Assembly (NCBI RefSeq): GCF_018069625.1 | Contig: NZ_CP072941.1 | Coordinates: 992,001 to 1,056,000 of the forward strand | Source of the DNA: Streptomyces yatensis | GTDB taxonomy: Bacteria; Actinomycetota; Actinomycetes; Streptomycetales; Streptomycetaceae | DNA: 64,000 nucleotides | Direction: 5' to 3' | Shown here: in pieces, positions 26,445 through 35,220 of the stretch | Layout: the number at the start of each line of letters is the position of its first letter | Numbering within the stretch: the stretch's first letter is position 1 | The notes under the pieces: generated by a model | Told to the model about the DNA's origin: nothing | Databases searched by the model: none | Seen by the model: only the letters and a program-made list of their open reading frames with translations | Position numbers and translations under genes: made by a program

Positions 26445-27596
26445 TCAGTCTCCGGCCGCGGGACGCATCACCCGCCGGCCGTGGATGCTGCCGCTCAGGG
26501 AGGTCAGCCGGGTGCCGCTGCCGCCCCCGCGGTCGGCGATGATCTCGGCCGCGATGCTGATCGCGGTCTCCTCCGGTGTACGGGCGCCGAGGTCCAGGCC
26601 GATCGGCGAGGCCAGCCGGGCCAGCGCCTCCTCGCCGAGACCGGTGGCGCGCAGCCGGCGGAGCCGGTCGTCGTGGGTGCGGCGGGAGCCCATGGCGCCG
26701 ACGTAGGCCATCGGCAGGCGCAGGGCGACGTCCAGCAGCGGCACATCGAACTTCGGGTCGTGGGTGAGCACACAGACCACCGTGCGTTCGTCGATCCGGC
26801 CCGCCTCCGCCTCGGTGCGCAGATAGCGGTGCGGCCAGTCGGTCACCACCTCGTGCGCCTCGGGGAAGCGGCGCGCGGTGGCGAAGACCGGCCGGGCGTC
26901 GCACACGGTGACGTGGTAGCCGAGGTACGCGCCGATCCGGGCCATGGCCGCCGCGAAGTCCACGGCGCCGAAGACCAGCATCCTCGGCGGGCTGGCGTGG
27001 ACCGAGACGAACAGGGTGAGCTCCTCGTCCATGCGGGTGCCGTCGTAGCCGTAGCGCAGGGTCTCGGTGCGCCCGCCGGCCAGCAGTCCGCGGGCGTCCT
27101 CGGCGATGGCCGCGTCCAGCCGCGCGGAGCCGAGGGAGCCCGAGCTGCCCTCGGGCCGTACGACCAGCCGGCGGCCCAGCCGCCCCTCCGGGTCGGGCCC
27201 CTCGACGGCCACGCAGATCACCTCGGCCACCGGCTCCCCCGCGGCCACCGCCGTGGCCACCTCGCCCAGTTCGGGGAAGCCTTCGGGGTCGACCCGCTCC
27301 ACATACACATCGATGATTCCGCCGCAGGTCAGCCCGACCGCGAAGGCGTCGTCGTCGCTGACGCCATAGCGCTCCAGCACGGGCCTGCCGCTGTCGGTCA
27401 CCTCCTGCGCCAGTTCGTAGACGGCGCCCTCGACACAGCCGCCGGAGACACTGCCGATCGCGGCGCCATCGGGCCCGACCAGCATGCTCGTCCCGGGCGG
27501 CAGCGGGGAGGAGTGCCAGGTCGCCACCACCGTGGCCCGGGCGAACGGCTCGCCCTCGCCCCACCATCGGTGCATCTGCGCTACGACGTCTCGCAT
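26445..27596 (-). CDS. XdhC/CoxI family molybdenum-hydroxylase maturation protein
   Basis: 383 aa. The N-terminal XdhC_CoxI domain has ATVVATWHSSPLPPG and GSVSGGCVEGAVYE. The C-terminal XdhC Rossmann domain has MLVFGAVDFAAAMA and AYVGAMGSRRTHDDRL. XdhC-type proteins bind the molybdenum cofactor and insert it, usually after sulfuration, into xanthine-oxidase-family enzymes. I chose the ATG at 27594-27596 (complement) because GAGGAG lies upstream at a suitable distance; longer starts at 27623 and 27644 run into the divergent operator. It is divergent from the molybdenum hydroxylase operon that begins at 27648 and should mature that enzyme. Confidence 0.92.
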   Translation of the reverse strand: MRDVVAQMHRWWGEGEPFARATVVATWHSSPLPPGTSMLVGPDGAAIGSVSGGCVEGAVYELAQEVTDSGRPVLERYGVSDDDAFAVGLTCGGIIDVYVERVDPEGFPELGEVATAVAAGEPVAEVICVAVEGPDPEGRLGRRLVVRPEGSSGSLGSARLDAAIAEDARGLLAGGRTETLRYGYDGTRMDEELTLFVSVHASPPRMLVFGAVDFAAAMARIGAYLGYHVTVCDARPVFATARRFPEAHEVVTDWPHRYLRTEAEAGRIDERTVVCVLTHDPKFDVPLLDVALRLPMAYVGAMGSRRTHDDRLRRLRATGLGEEALARLASPIGLDLGARTPEETAISIAAEIIADRGGGSGTRLTSLSGSIHGRRVMRPAAGD

Positions 27597-27626
27597 GGAA
27601 TCCAAATCTCCTCGCCGACCCATGTA

Positions 27627-27647
27627 AGAGGTTGATACATTCAATGT

Positions 27648-27657
<10 letters not shown>
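27627..27657. promoter_or_regulatory. Palindromic operator overlapping the start of the hydroxylase operon
   Basis: ATACAT-TCA-ATGTAT at 27635-27649 is a perfect inverted repeat. The symmetry extends about the same centre (27642) to AGAGG at 27627-27631 and CCTCT at 27653-27657, with two mismatched pairs between. It covers the ATG at 27648 and lies in the 51-bp gap shared with xdhC. The size and symmetry suit a TetR-family dimer; a tetR gene ends this operon. The ATG has no ribosome-binding site, so the mRNA may be leaderless. Confidence 0.6.
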
Positions 27658-28228
<571 letters not shown>

Positions 28229-28232
<4 letters not shown>

Positions 28233-29230
28233 AGGAATTCGCCTACGCCCGCGCGGGCGACGCCGACGAGGCGGCCGCGCTGATCGCCGAGCACCCCGAC
28301 GCCACCTATCTCGGCGGGGGCACCAATCTGGTGGATCTGATGAAGCTCGGCGTCACCGGCCCCGGGCTGCTCATCGACGTCTCCCGGCTGCCGTACGACC
28401 GGATCGAGCACCGCGACGACGGCTCCGTGCTCATCGGCGCCACCGTGCGCAACGGCGCTCTGGCGGGCGATCCGGGCATCCGCGAGCGCTTCCCGCTGCT
28501 GTCCCAGGCGCTGCTGGCCGGGGCGTCCGGGCAGCTGCGCACGGCCGCCACGGTGGGCGGCAATCTGCTGCAACGCACCCGTTGCGGGTACTTCCAGGAT
28601 GTGACCAAGCCGTGCAACAAGCGCCAACCGGGCTCCGGGTGCCCGGCGATCCAGGGTGCGCACCGCGATCTGGCCGTGCTGGGCACCTCCGACCACTGCG
28701 TGGCCTCCCACCCCTCCGACATGGCGGTGGCACTGGTGGCGCTCGACGCGGTGGCGCATCTGCGGTCCGTGGACGGCGGCTCGCGCACCGTTCCGGTGGC
28801 GGAGCTGTATCTGCTGCCCGGCGACACACCGCACCGGGAGACCGTCCTGGACCACGGCGACCTCATCACCGCCGTGGAGCTGCCCCCGCCGCCGCCGGGC
28901 GCCCGGATGCGCTACCGCAAGGTGCGTGACCGCTGGTCGTACGCCTTCGCGCTGGTGAGCGCCGCCACCGCGGTGTCCGTGGCGGAGGACGGCTCGCTCC
29001 GGGACGTACGGATCGCGCTCGGCGGGGTGGCGCCCCGGCCGTGGCGGGCCCGGATCGCCGAGGAGCGGCTGCGCGGCGGCCGGCCGGACGAGGAGACGCT
29101 GCGGGAGGCGGCCCGGGCCGAGCTGGCCGAGGCGCGGCCGCTGCCGGACAACGCCTTCAAGGTCGACCTGGCCATAGATCTGATCGTCGCGGGCGTCCGC
29201 GACCTCGTCGCGAGGAAGGACCGCGCATGA
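28229..29230 (+). CDS. Molybdenum hydroxylase, FAD-binding subunit
   Basis: 333 aa. The FAD-binding PCMH-type domain has YLGGGTNLVDLMK (flavin diphosphate loop) and TAATVGGNLLQRTRCGYF. The segment CGYFQDVTKPCNKRQPGSGC contains the extra Cys residues that in PaoB/YagS-type subunits bind a [4Fe-4S] cluster not found in classical xanthine dehydrogenases. The C-terminal CO-dehydrogenase flavoprotein domain (about 225-325) carries MRYRKVRDRWSYAFALVSAA. It is coupled to both neighbours by ATGA overlaps. The extra cluster places the enzyme with PaoABC-like aldehyde oxidoreductases rather than xanthine dehydrogenase; this is family-based inference. Confidence 0.93.
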
Positions 29231-31389
29231 CCACCGTGGAGCAGAGCGTCGGCGCCCCGATGACCCGGGTCGACGGCCTGGACAAGGTGACCGGCGCGGC
29301 CCGCTACGCCTATGAGTTCCCCACTCAGGGCGTCGGCTACGTGTGGCCGGTGCAGGCGACCGTCGCCCGCGGCCGGGTGACGGAGGTGGATCCCGCCCCG
29401 GCGCTGGCCCTGCCCGGTGTGCTGACGGTGCTCGACCACACCAACGCCCCGCGGCTGAACGCCGAGGCGGAGGCGAGCGCGGACCTCTTCGTGCTGCAGT
29501 CCCCCCAGGTGGCCTACCACGGCCAGATGGTGGCCGCCGTGGTGGCCACCTCGCTGGAGGCGGCGCGCGAGGGTGCGGCGGCGGTCCGGGTGAGCTATGA
29601 GCGGGAGCCGCACGATGTGGTGCTGCGCGCCGACGACGAGCGGCTGGAGATCCCCGAGGCGGTGACCGACGGCAGCGCCGGCCTGGTCGAGCGCGGTGAC
29701 GCCGACGCGGCGTGGGCCGCCGCTCCGGTGCGGGTGGACCGGACGTACACCACCCCTGTCGAGCATGTGAGCCCGATGGAGCCGCATGCCACCATCGCGG
29801 TGTGGGACGAGGACCGGCTGACGGTGTTCAACTCCGACCAGGGCCCGTACATGAGCGCGCAGCTGCTGTCCGCGCTGTTCGGGATCGAGCTGGGCGCGGT
29901 CGAGGTCGTCGCCGAGTACATCGGCGGGGGCTTCGGGTCCAAGGGCATTCCGCGCTCGCCCACGGTGCTGGCGGCGCTGGCCGCACGGGCCGTCGGACGG
30001 CCGGTGAAGATCGCCCTGACCCGGCAGCAGATGTTCCAGCTGATCCCCTACCGCTCCCCCACGATCCAGCGGGTGCGGCTGGGTGCCGGGCGCGACGGCC
30101 GGCTGACGGTGATCCAGCACGAGTCGGTGCAGCAGCGCTCGGCCCTGGTGCCGTTCGCCGATCAGACGGTGTCCTCGACGCGGATGATGTACGCGGCGCC
30201 CAACGCCCGTACGACGGTGAAGGTGGCGCCGCTGGATGTGATGACGCCCGCCTGGTTCCGCGCACCCGGCCACACTCCGGGGATGTTCGCGCTGGAGTCG
30301 GCCGTCGACGAGCTGGCCGAGGCGCTGGGCATGGACCCGATCGAGCTGCGGATCCGCAACGAGCCGGAGCACGACCCGGAGAGCGGTAAGCCGTTCAGCA
30401 GCCGCAACCTGGTCGCCTGCCTGCGCGAGGGCGCGGCGCGCTTCGGCTGGGAGCACCGCGATCCGACACCGGGCATCCGGCGCGAGGGGCGCTGGCTGGT
30501 CGGCACCGGTGTGGCCGCCTCGCACCACCCGGATTACACCTTCCCCTCCTCCGCGGTGGCGCGCGCCGAGGAGGACGGCACGTTCCGGGTGCGCATCGGC
30601 GCCGCCGACCTCGGCACGGGTGCCCGCACCGCCCTCACCCAGGTGGCGGCGGACGCGCTGGGCATTCCGGTGTCGCGGCTGCGGCTGGAGATCGGCCGCG
30701 CGTCGCTGGGCATGGCGCCGTTCGCGGGCGGTTCGCTGGGCACCGCCTCCTGGGGCTGGGCGGTGGACAAGGCGTGCCGTGCGCTGCTCAAGGAGCTGGA
30801 CGTCTACGCGGGTGCGGTCCCGGACGGCGGCCTCGAGGTGGTGGCCGACACCACCGAGGACCTGGGGCAGCGGGCGGATCTGTCGCGGCACACCTTCGGG
30901 GCGCAGTTCGCCCGGGTGCGGGTGGACGGCGACACCGGTGAGGTCCGGGTGGACCGGATGCTGGGCGTGTTCGCGGCCGGTCGGATCGTCAATCCGCACA
31001 CCGCGCGCTCGCAGTTCCTGGGAGCCATGACGATGGGTCTGTCGATGGCGCTGCTGGAGATCGGCGAGGTCGATCCGGTCTTCGGCGACTTCGCCAACCA
31101 TGACTTCGCGGGCTATCACATCGCCGCCCACGCCGATGTTCCGCGGCTGGACGTGGTGTGCCTGGAGGAGACCGACAACACCTCCAACCCGGTGGGTGCC
31201 AAGGGCATCGGCGAACTGGGCATCGTGGGCGCGGCGGCGGCCATCGGCAACGCCTTCCACCATGCGACCGGAGCGCGGGTGCGGGATCTGCCGATCCGCA
31301 TCGAGCGCTCGCGGGAGGCGCTTCGGGTGGCCCGATCCGCCGAAAAGCGCAGGCCAGGGGCTGACGAGCCGGGGCCTGGGGTCGGGTAG
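29227..31389 (+). CDS. Molybdenum hydroxylase, molybdopterin-binding catalytic subunit
   Basis: 720 aa, close to the PaoC/YagR length. The N-terminal aldehyde oxidase a/b hammerhead domain covers about 10-120. The molybdopterin-binding domain shows EYIGGGFGSKG, RAPGHTPGMFALESAVDEL and the C-terminal GAKGIGELGIVGAAAAIGNA, whose Glu is the catalytic base of the family. It oxidises an aldehyde or N-heterocycle using water, passing electrons through the two smaller subunits. The ATG at 29227 overlaps the upstream stop (ATGA). The gene ends 10 bp before the TetR gene, so all four genes are probably one transcript. The substrate pocket cannot be judged by eye. Confidence 0.94.
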   Translation: MTTVEQSVGAPMTRVDGLDKVTGAARYAYEFPTQGVGYVWPVQATVARGRVTEVDPAPALALPGVLTVLDHTNAPRLNAEAEASADLFVLQSPQVAYHGQMVAAVVATSLEAAREGAAAVRVSYEREPHDVVLRADDERLEIPEAVTDGSAGLVERGDADAAWAAAPVRVDRTYTTPVEHVSPMEPHATIAVWDEDRLTVFNSDQGPYMSAQLLSALFGIELGAVEVVAEYIGGGFGSKGIPRSPTVLAALAARAVGRPVKIALTRQQMFQLIPYRSPTIQRVRLGAGRDGRLTVIQHESVQQRSALVPFADQTVSSTRMMYAAPNARTTVKVAPLDVMTPAWFRAPGHTPGMFALESAVDELAEALGMDPIELRIRNEPEHDPESGKPFSSRNLVACLREGAARFGWEHRDPTPGIRREGRWLVGTGVAASHHPDYTFPSSAVARAEEDGTFRVRIGAADLGTGARTALTQVAADALGIPVSRLRLEIGRASLGMAPFAGGSLGTASWGWAVDKACRALLKELDVYAGAVPDGGLEVVADTTEDLGQRADLSRHTFGAQFARVRVDGDTGEVRVDRMLGVFAAGRIVNPHTARSQFLGAMTMGLSMALLEIGEVDPVFGDFANHDFAGYHIAAHADVPRLDVVCLEETDNTSNPVGAKGIGELGIVGAAAAIGNAFHHATGARVRDLPIRIERSREALRVARSAEKRRPGADEPGPGVG

Positions 31390-31399
31390 GGTCACCCGA

Positions 31400-32050
31400 A
31401 TGGCACCCACGCCGAAGGGACGCGCCACCTACCACCACGGCGACTTGGCCGCCGCGCTGGTGGAGGCGACCCTGGAGATCGTCGACGAGGTAGGGGTGCG
31501 CGGTTTCTCCGTCGCGGAGGCCGCGCGCCGCACCTGTGTCAGCCCCGGTGCCCCGTACCGCCATTTCGCCGACCGTGACGCACTGCTCGCGGCCGCCGCG
31601 CTGGAGGTCTCGCGGCGGCTGCGGGCCATCTACCTGGAGACCGCGGCCGGGACCGGGTCCGCCCAGGAGCGGCTGGCGACGGTGGCGGGCAGCTTCGTGC
31701 GTGCGGCCGCCCGCTACCGCGGCGGGCTGGACATCCTGTTCGCCCCGGGTTTGCGGGCCACCCATCCGGAGCTACGGGACAGCACCAGGGAGTTCGTCGA
31801 TCTGCTGCTGCCGAGCGCCTTCGAGGTGATCGCTCCGGGCGAGGGACCGGGGACGGCCGTGGCGCTGCTCGACGCGCTGCATGCACTCGCCCGGGGGTAT
31901 GTCGCCCAATTGCTGGAAGGGAAGTTCGGCGATCCCGAGGAGGTGGTCGAGGGGGTCGCCGCCCGGGCGACCCAGGCCGCGCGGGCGCTGGTGGCGGGCT
32001 ACGGCGTGCCGTCGGGGCCCGTCGGCGAGGTGGTGGCACGGGACCGCTGA
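31400..32050 (+). CDS. TetR/AcrR family transcriptional regulator
   Basis: 216 aa. The N-terminal HTH (about 10-60) reads ALVEATLEIVDEVGVRGFSV, then AEAARRTCVSPGAPYRHFAD, typical of TetR. The C-terminal region is a WHG-like ligand domain with a helical dimer interface. It lies 10 bp after the catalytic subunit on the same strand, without a good ribosome-binding site, so it depends on the operon transcript. The palindrome at 27627-27657 over the operon start is the obvious target; it would then repress its own operon and probably xdhC, and be released by the aldehyde or heterocyclic substrate. The ligand is unknown. Confidence 0.9.
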   Translation: MAPTPKGRATYHHGDLAAALVEATLEIVDEVGVRGFSVAEAARRTCVSPGAPYRHFADRDALLAAAALEVSRRLRAIYLETAAGTGSAQERLATVAGSFVRAAARYRGGLDILFAPGLRATHPELRDSTREFVDLLLPSAFEVIAPGEGPGTAVALLDALHALARGYVAQLLEGKFGDPEEVVEGVAARATQAARALVAGYGVPSGPVGEVVARDR

Positions 32051-32132
32051 CGGAGGGGCAGAATTTCCCGTTCCGCTTCACGTTCTTCGTTCGGCGCGCA
32101 TACCGTCGTTGCGGAACGGATCGGAGGAACAG

Positions 32133-33188
32133 ATGTCCCTGAAATCCGGTAAGAGCCTGTGTCATGTCCCCGGTCGGATCAGCGTGCGGCGTCTGGTGCG
32201 TGCGATCGCAAGGCGCCGGAGCGCCCTCGTGGCGGAGCCACGTGGGCGTTTCGGCAACGCGGCGAGCGTGCGTGCCAGACGCCGCACGCCCGGCCGGGGA
32301 TATGACACAGGCTCTCAGGGCGCCCACCGGGCCCCTTCGCGTCTGCGCTCGCCGCACGCCATCGGCGCACTGGGGGTGGCGGTCACCGCCGCCGTCCTCG
32401 CCACCCTCGTCCCGGCCGTGGCCTCGACGACCGACCCCGACCACGCCGGTTCCGACCCGGCCCCCGCATCCGTCCCGCACCCCGAGCGGGACTGGATGGG
32501 CTCGACGATCGCCCGCCACGAGAAGTCCGACCCCGACGCCGCGCCCAGGGCCACCAGAGCGGGCTCGGTGGAGGGTGTGGACGTCAGCGACCATCAGGGT
32601 TCGGTCGACTGGGCGGCCCTGTGGGACGACAACGTCCGTTTCGCCTATGTGAAGGCCACCGAGAGCACGACCTACAAGAACCCCTCGTTCGCCGCGCAGT
32701 ACAACGGCTCCTACCAGCAGGGCATGATCCGCGGCGCCTACCACTTCGCCCTGCCGGATCGTTCCAGCGGCACCCGCCAGGCCGACTTCTTCGTGAGCAA
32801 CGGAGGCGACTGGTCGGACGACGGCAAGACCCTGCCGCCCGTCCTGGACCTCGAGTACAACCCGTACGGAGCAACCTGCTTCGGCTTGACCGCGGCCCAG
32901 ATCGTGGACTGGATCGGCGATTTCACCGCGCGGGTCAAGGAGCGCACCGGACGCCAGCCGGTGATCTACACGGCCACCGGCTGGTGGCAGACGTGCACCG
33001 GGAACAGTGCCGCCTTCGCCGAGCGGAACCCGCTGTGGCTGGCGCGGTACGCCGCCACCCCCGGGGCCCTGCCGGCCGGCTGGGACACCCACACCCTGTG
33101 GCAGTACACCGCCACCGGACCGCTGGTGGGCGACCACAACAGGTTCAACGGAAGCCTGGCCGGCCTCAAGGCGCTGGCCACGGGGTGA
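32133..33188 (+). CDS. Secreted GH25 lysozyme (muramidase) with disrupted N-terminal leader
   Basis: 351 aa. The catalytic GH25 domain spans about residues 148-345: EGVDVSDHQGSVDWAAL, FAYVKATESTTYKNPSF, GAYHFALPD, PPVLDLEYNPYG and LWQYTATGPLVGDHNRF. The Asp/Glu pairs of the family are present (DVSDHQ; DLEYN). GH25 enzymes cleave beta-1,4 bonds of peptidoglycan. The ATG at 32133 has a strong GGAGGA, but the hydrophobic signal segment (IGALGVAVTAAVLATLVPAV) appears only at about residues 76-95. Residues 7-61 are Arg-rich and are encoded by a palindromic insertion (32152-32315). The frame survives, but such a long basic leader is unusual for Sec export, so secretion may be impaired or start from an internal codon. 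Confidence 0.9.
   Translation: MSLKSGKSLCHVPGRISVRRLVRAIARRRSALVAEPRGRFGNAASVRARRRTPGRGYDTGSQGAHRAPSRLRSPHAIGALGVAVTAAVLATLVPAVASTTDPDHAGSDPAPASVPHPERDWMGSTIARHEKSDPDAAPRATRAGSVEGVDVSDHQGSVDWAALWDDNVRFAYVKATESTTYKNPSFAAQYNGSYQQGMIRGAYHFALPDRSSGTRQADFFVSNGGDWSDDGKTLPPVLDLEYNPYGATCFGLTAAQIVDWIGDFTARVKERTGRQPVIYTATGWWQTCTGNSAAFAERNPLWLARYAATPGALPAGWDTHTLWQYTATGPLVGDHNRFNGSLAGLKALATG
32152..32315. mobile_element. MITE-like palindromic insertion within the GH25 gene
   Basis: 164 bp bounded by imperfect terminal inverted repeats of about 45 bp. The left end reads AGAGCCTGTGTCATGTCCCC, and the reverse complement of the right end reads AGAGCCTGTGTCATATCCCC. The match then continues through CGTGCGGCGTCTGG. 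The interior is short and GC-rich, with no transposase. It lies between the start codon and the signal peptide of the lysozyme gene and keeps that frame open. No clear target-site duplication is visible. It may be a non-autonomous relative of an insertion sequence elsewhere in the genome. Confidence 0.65.
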
Positions 33189-33198
33189 GCGGCGGCGC

Positions 33199-33798
33199 TC
33201 AGCCGCCGAGCACACCGCCGAGCACTCCGTCGAGCGTGTCCCCGACACCGTCCACCAGACCGCCCACCAGACCCTTGCCGTGGTGACCGCTCCCGCCGGG
33301 GGTGGACTGCGGCGGCTGGCTGGGCTGCTGCGAGGGGGTGGTCGGATCGGCGCTCGGGGTCGTCTCGCTCGGCGAGGAGGGCTCCGAGGGGACCTGGTCG
33401 TCCCGCTGCGCCGGGGTGGGGGCCGCGTGGGTGGTCGGGGCCTTGGAGGGGGCCGCGTCGCGGGTGGCCGGGGTGGCGGGCCGCTGCGCGCCGGCGCTCC
33501 GGTCCGTCGCCCCGCCACCGGGAGTGGCGGCGTCCGTCTCGTCGGAGATCAGCTTCGGCTTCGTGGACTCGCTGGGCGAGACATGGCTCTGCGAGGGCGA
33601 GTGGTCGACGGCGGGGTCGATGTGCGGCGCCTGCTCCTGCTGTGTGTTCACATCGGAGCGGGCTTGCACGGACTTGTCACCGCCGGCCGTGGAGTGGAGG
33701 CCGAAGGCTATGGTTCCGGCCACTCCGAGGGCGGTAGCCGCCTTGAGCGTCGTGGTACGCGCCTGCTGAGCGGCGGTCGGTCGGCTGTGTCGACCCAT
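33199..33798 (-). CDS. Secreted Pro/Ser/Thr-rich protein of unknown function
   Basis: 199 aa. An Arg/Thr-rich start leads to one hydrophobic segment (LKAATALGVAGTIAFGLHS, about 18-36), a signal peptide or anchor. About 130 residues of low-complexity Ser/Pro/Thr/Gln sequence follow, then a Gly/Leu/Val-rich tail ending LVDGVGDTLDGVLGGVLGG. No enzymatic motif is visible. The layout suggests an exported, cell-wall-spanning protein whose amphipathic tail may associate with surfaces or membranes. The start at 33796-33798 (complement) is the only one that includes the hydrophobic segment. It converges with the GH25 gene, only 10 bp between stops, with no separate terminator. Confidence 0.75.
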   Translation of the reverse strand: MGRHSRPTAAQQARTTTLKAATALGVAGTIAFGLHSTAGGDKSVQARSDVNTQQEQAPHIDPAVDHSPSQSHVSPSESTKPKLISDETDAATPGGGATDRSAGAQRPATPATRDAAPSKAPTTHAAPTPAQRDDQVPSEPSSPSETTPSADPTTPSQQPSQPPQSTPGGSGHHGKGLVGGLVDGVGDTLDGVLGGVLGG

Positions 33799-33924
33799 TT
33801 CGCTGGTCTCCCCGTTATGGCATGGGTTGGGTGCGGTGCACCGGAAGGCCCGATTCCGAGAGGAACTGATGTCCGACGCACACGTGTTACAGAGTAAAGA
33901 ACGAGCCAGATGATAACCATGGCC

Positions 33925-33954
33925 CCCCGGTGTACGGCCACCCGTACACCGGGG
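33925..33954 (-). terminator. Terminator of the glycan synthase/acyltransferase pair
   Basis: CCCCGGTGTACGG at 33925-33937 pairs perfectly with CCGTACACCGGGG at 33942-33954 around a 4-nt loop, a 13-bp stem. It starts 15 bp beyond the acyltransferase stop on the minus strand. Confidence 0.85.
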
Positions 33955-33969
33955 AACGTTTGTCCATGG

Positions 33970-35220
33970 CTAGCGCGCGGCCTCCGGATAGAAGTCGCGT
34001 GAACGGCCCTGACCGTCCTTGAGCTTGCCGAGCAGGCTCGCCGGGTACTCGATGGCCCAGTAGCTCACCGCGGCGGCGGCCACCGCCACCACCAGCACGA
34101 TGACCACGGCCGACGGGAAGCCCTCCTGGCCGTCGGGCGGCAGCAGCCCCGCGTTGAACAGCCCCAGCATGATCGGCTCATGCCAGACGAAGAGGCTGTA
34201 GCTGGCGAGACCGACACCGGTGAGCCAGCGGGCCGTGAGCCATGAGTGCCACCGCCCCTGCCGCCGCACATGGATGGTGCTGTACAGCAGCAGCATCCAC
34301 AGCAGGGCGGACAACGGATGGTAGAAGGTGGTGGGGAAGTCCTCCGCCTCCGTACCGGAGTAGGACAACATATACAGCCCCACGAGGGCGGCTGCCCGCA
34401 GCGGGATCGCCACCTTCGCGTCGAGCCGTCCGCGGTCGCCGAGGGCGATCATCGCCACGGCGAGGCCCATGCCCGCCGCGAACCCGCCGAAGCGGGCCTG
34501 CGGACCGAAGTACACCGGCCATTCGGTGTGCGGGATGTCCAGCCCGTAGCGGGCGACCGCGATCCAGATGAACGGCCCGATGTACAGCAGGGCACATCCG
34601 GCCGCGCACACCGCCACTCGGGAGGCCCTCCGGCGCAGCGGACGGCAGGCGCGGACGGCCAGCGGGCCGAGTCCCACCAGCGCCACATAGAACATGATTT
34701 CCAGCGACAACGACCAAGTGGGGCCGATGGTGTAGAAGATCTGCTCCTGGTCGAAGACCTGGGTGAAGGTGAGGTGGTGCAGCAGATCGGACCACTCGCC
34801 GGGCAGGGTGGGATTGCGGGTGGCCCAGATGAACGTCACCGCCAGGAAGTACAGCGGGACGATCCGGATGGCCCGCCGGAAGAGGAACACCCGGCCGGGC
34901 CGGGTCGAGCCCCCCTCGATCGCCGCCCGTGCGTAGGACAGCGTCAGCAGATACGCGGACAGGACGAAGAAGAGGTCGATGACCTCCAACGACACCAGCG
35001 CGTTCGCGTACCGGTTGGGCACCGGTGAGTGGGCGCCGTCCCGGTCGTAGGTGTAGTACTGCTGCCAGACGTGGAAGACGACGGTGAGGAGCGCCGCCAT
35101 TCCCCGCAGACCCTGGATCTCCTGGCTCATCCGGTTCCGCGAGGGCGTGCCCTTGGCGGGTGTGCCGTTGACCGCCCGGGGGGCGGTACTGGGTGCGATG
35201 GTCGTGGACACCGTGCTCAT
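33970..35220 (-). CDS. Acyltransferase family 3 membrane protein
   Basis: 416 aa integral membrane protein with about ten helices. The family signature is at the start of the domain: LRGMAALLTVVFHVWQQYY (about 38-56), with the conserved Arg and His. WSLSLEIMFY and the late SYSLFVWHEPIML also match acyltransferase_3/OafA-type proteins, which O-acylate sugars on the membrane. The ATG at 35218-35220 (complement) overlaps the stop of the upstream glycosyltransferase as ATGA, so the two are translationally coupled. The simplest reading is that this protein adds acyl groups to the glycan made by that enzyme. A terminator follows. Confidence 0.9.
   Translation of the reverse strand: MSTVSTTIAPSTAPRAVNGTPAKGTPSRNRMSQEIQGLRGMAALLTVVFHVWQQYYTYDRDGAHSPVPNRYANALVSLEVIDLFFVLSAYLLTLSYARAAIEGGSTRPGRVFLFRRAIRIVPLYFLAVTFIWATRNPTLPGEWSDLLHHLTFTQVFDQEQIFYTIGPTWSLSLEIMFYVALVGLGPLAVRACRPLRRRASRVAVCAAGCALLYIGPFIWIAVARYGLDIPHTEWPVYFGPQARFGGFAAGMGLAVAMIALGDRGRLDAKVAIPLRAAALVGLYMLSYSGTEAEDFPTTFYHPLSALLWMLLLYSTIHVRRQGRWHSWLTARWLTGVGLASYSLFVWHEPIMLGLFNAGLLPPDGQEGFPSAVVIVLVVAVAAAAVSYWAIEYPASLLGKLKDGQGRSRDFYPEAAR

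Noticed and set aside
32164..32652. Alternative plus- and minus-strand frames within the lysozyme insertion
   Set aside because: They arise from the GC-rich palindrome; none has a ribosome-binding site or recognisable product such as a transposase.
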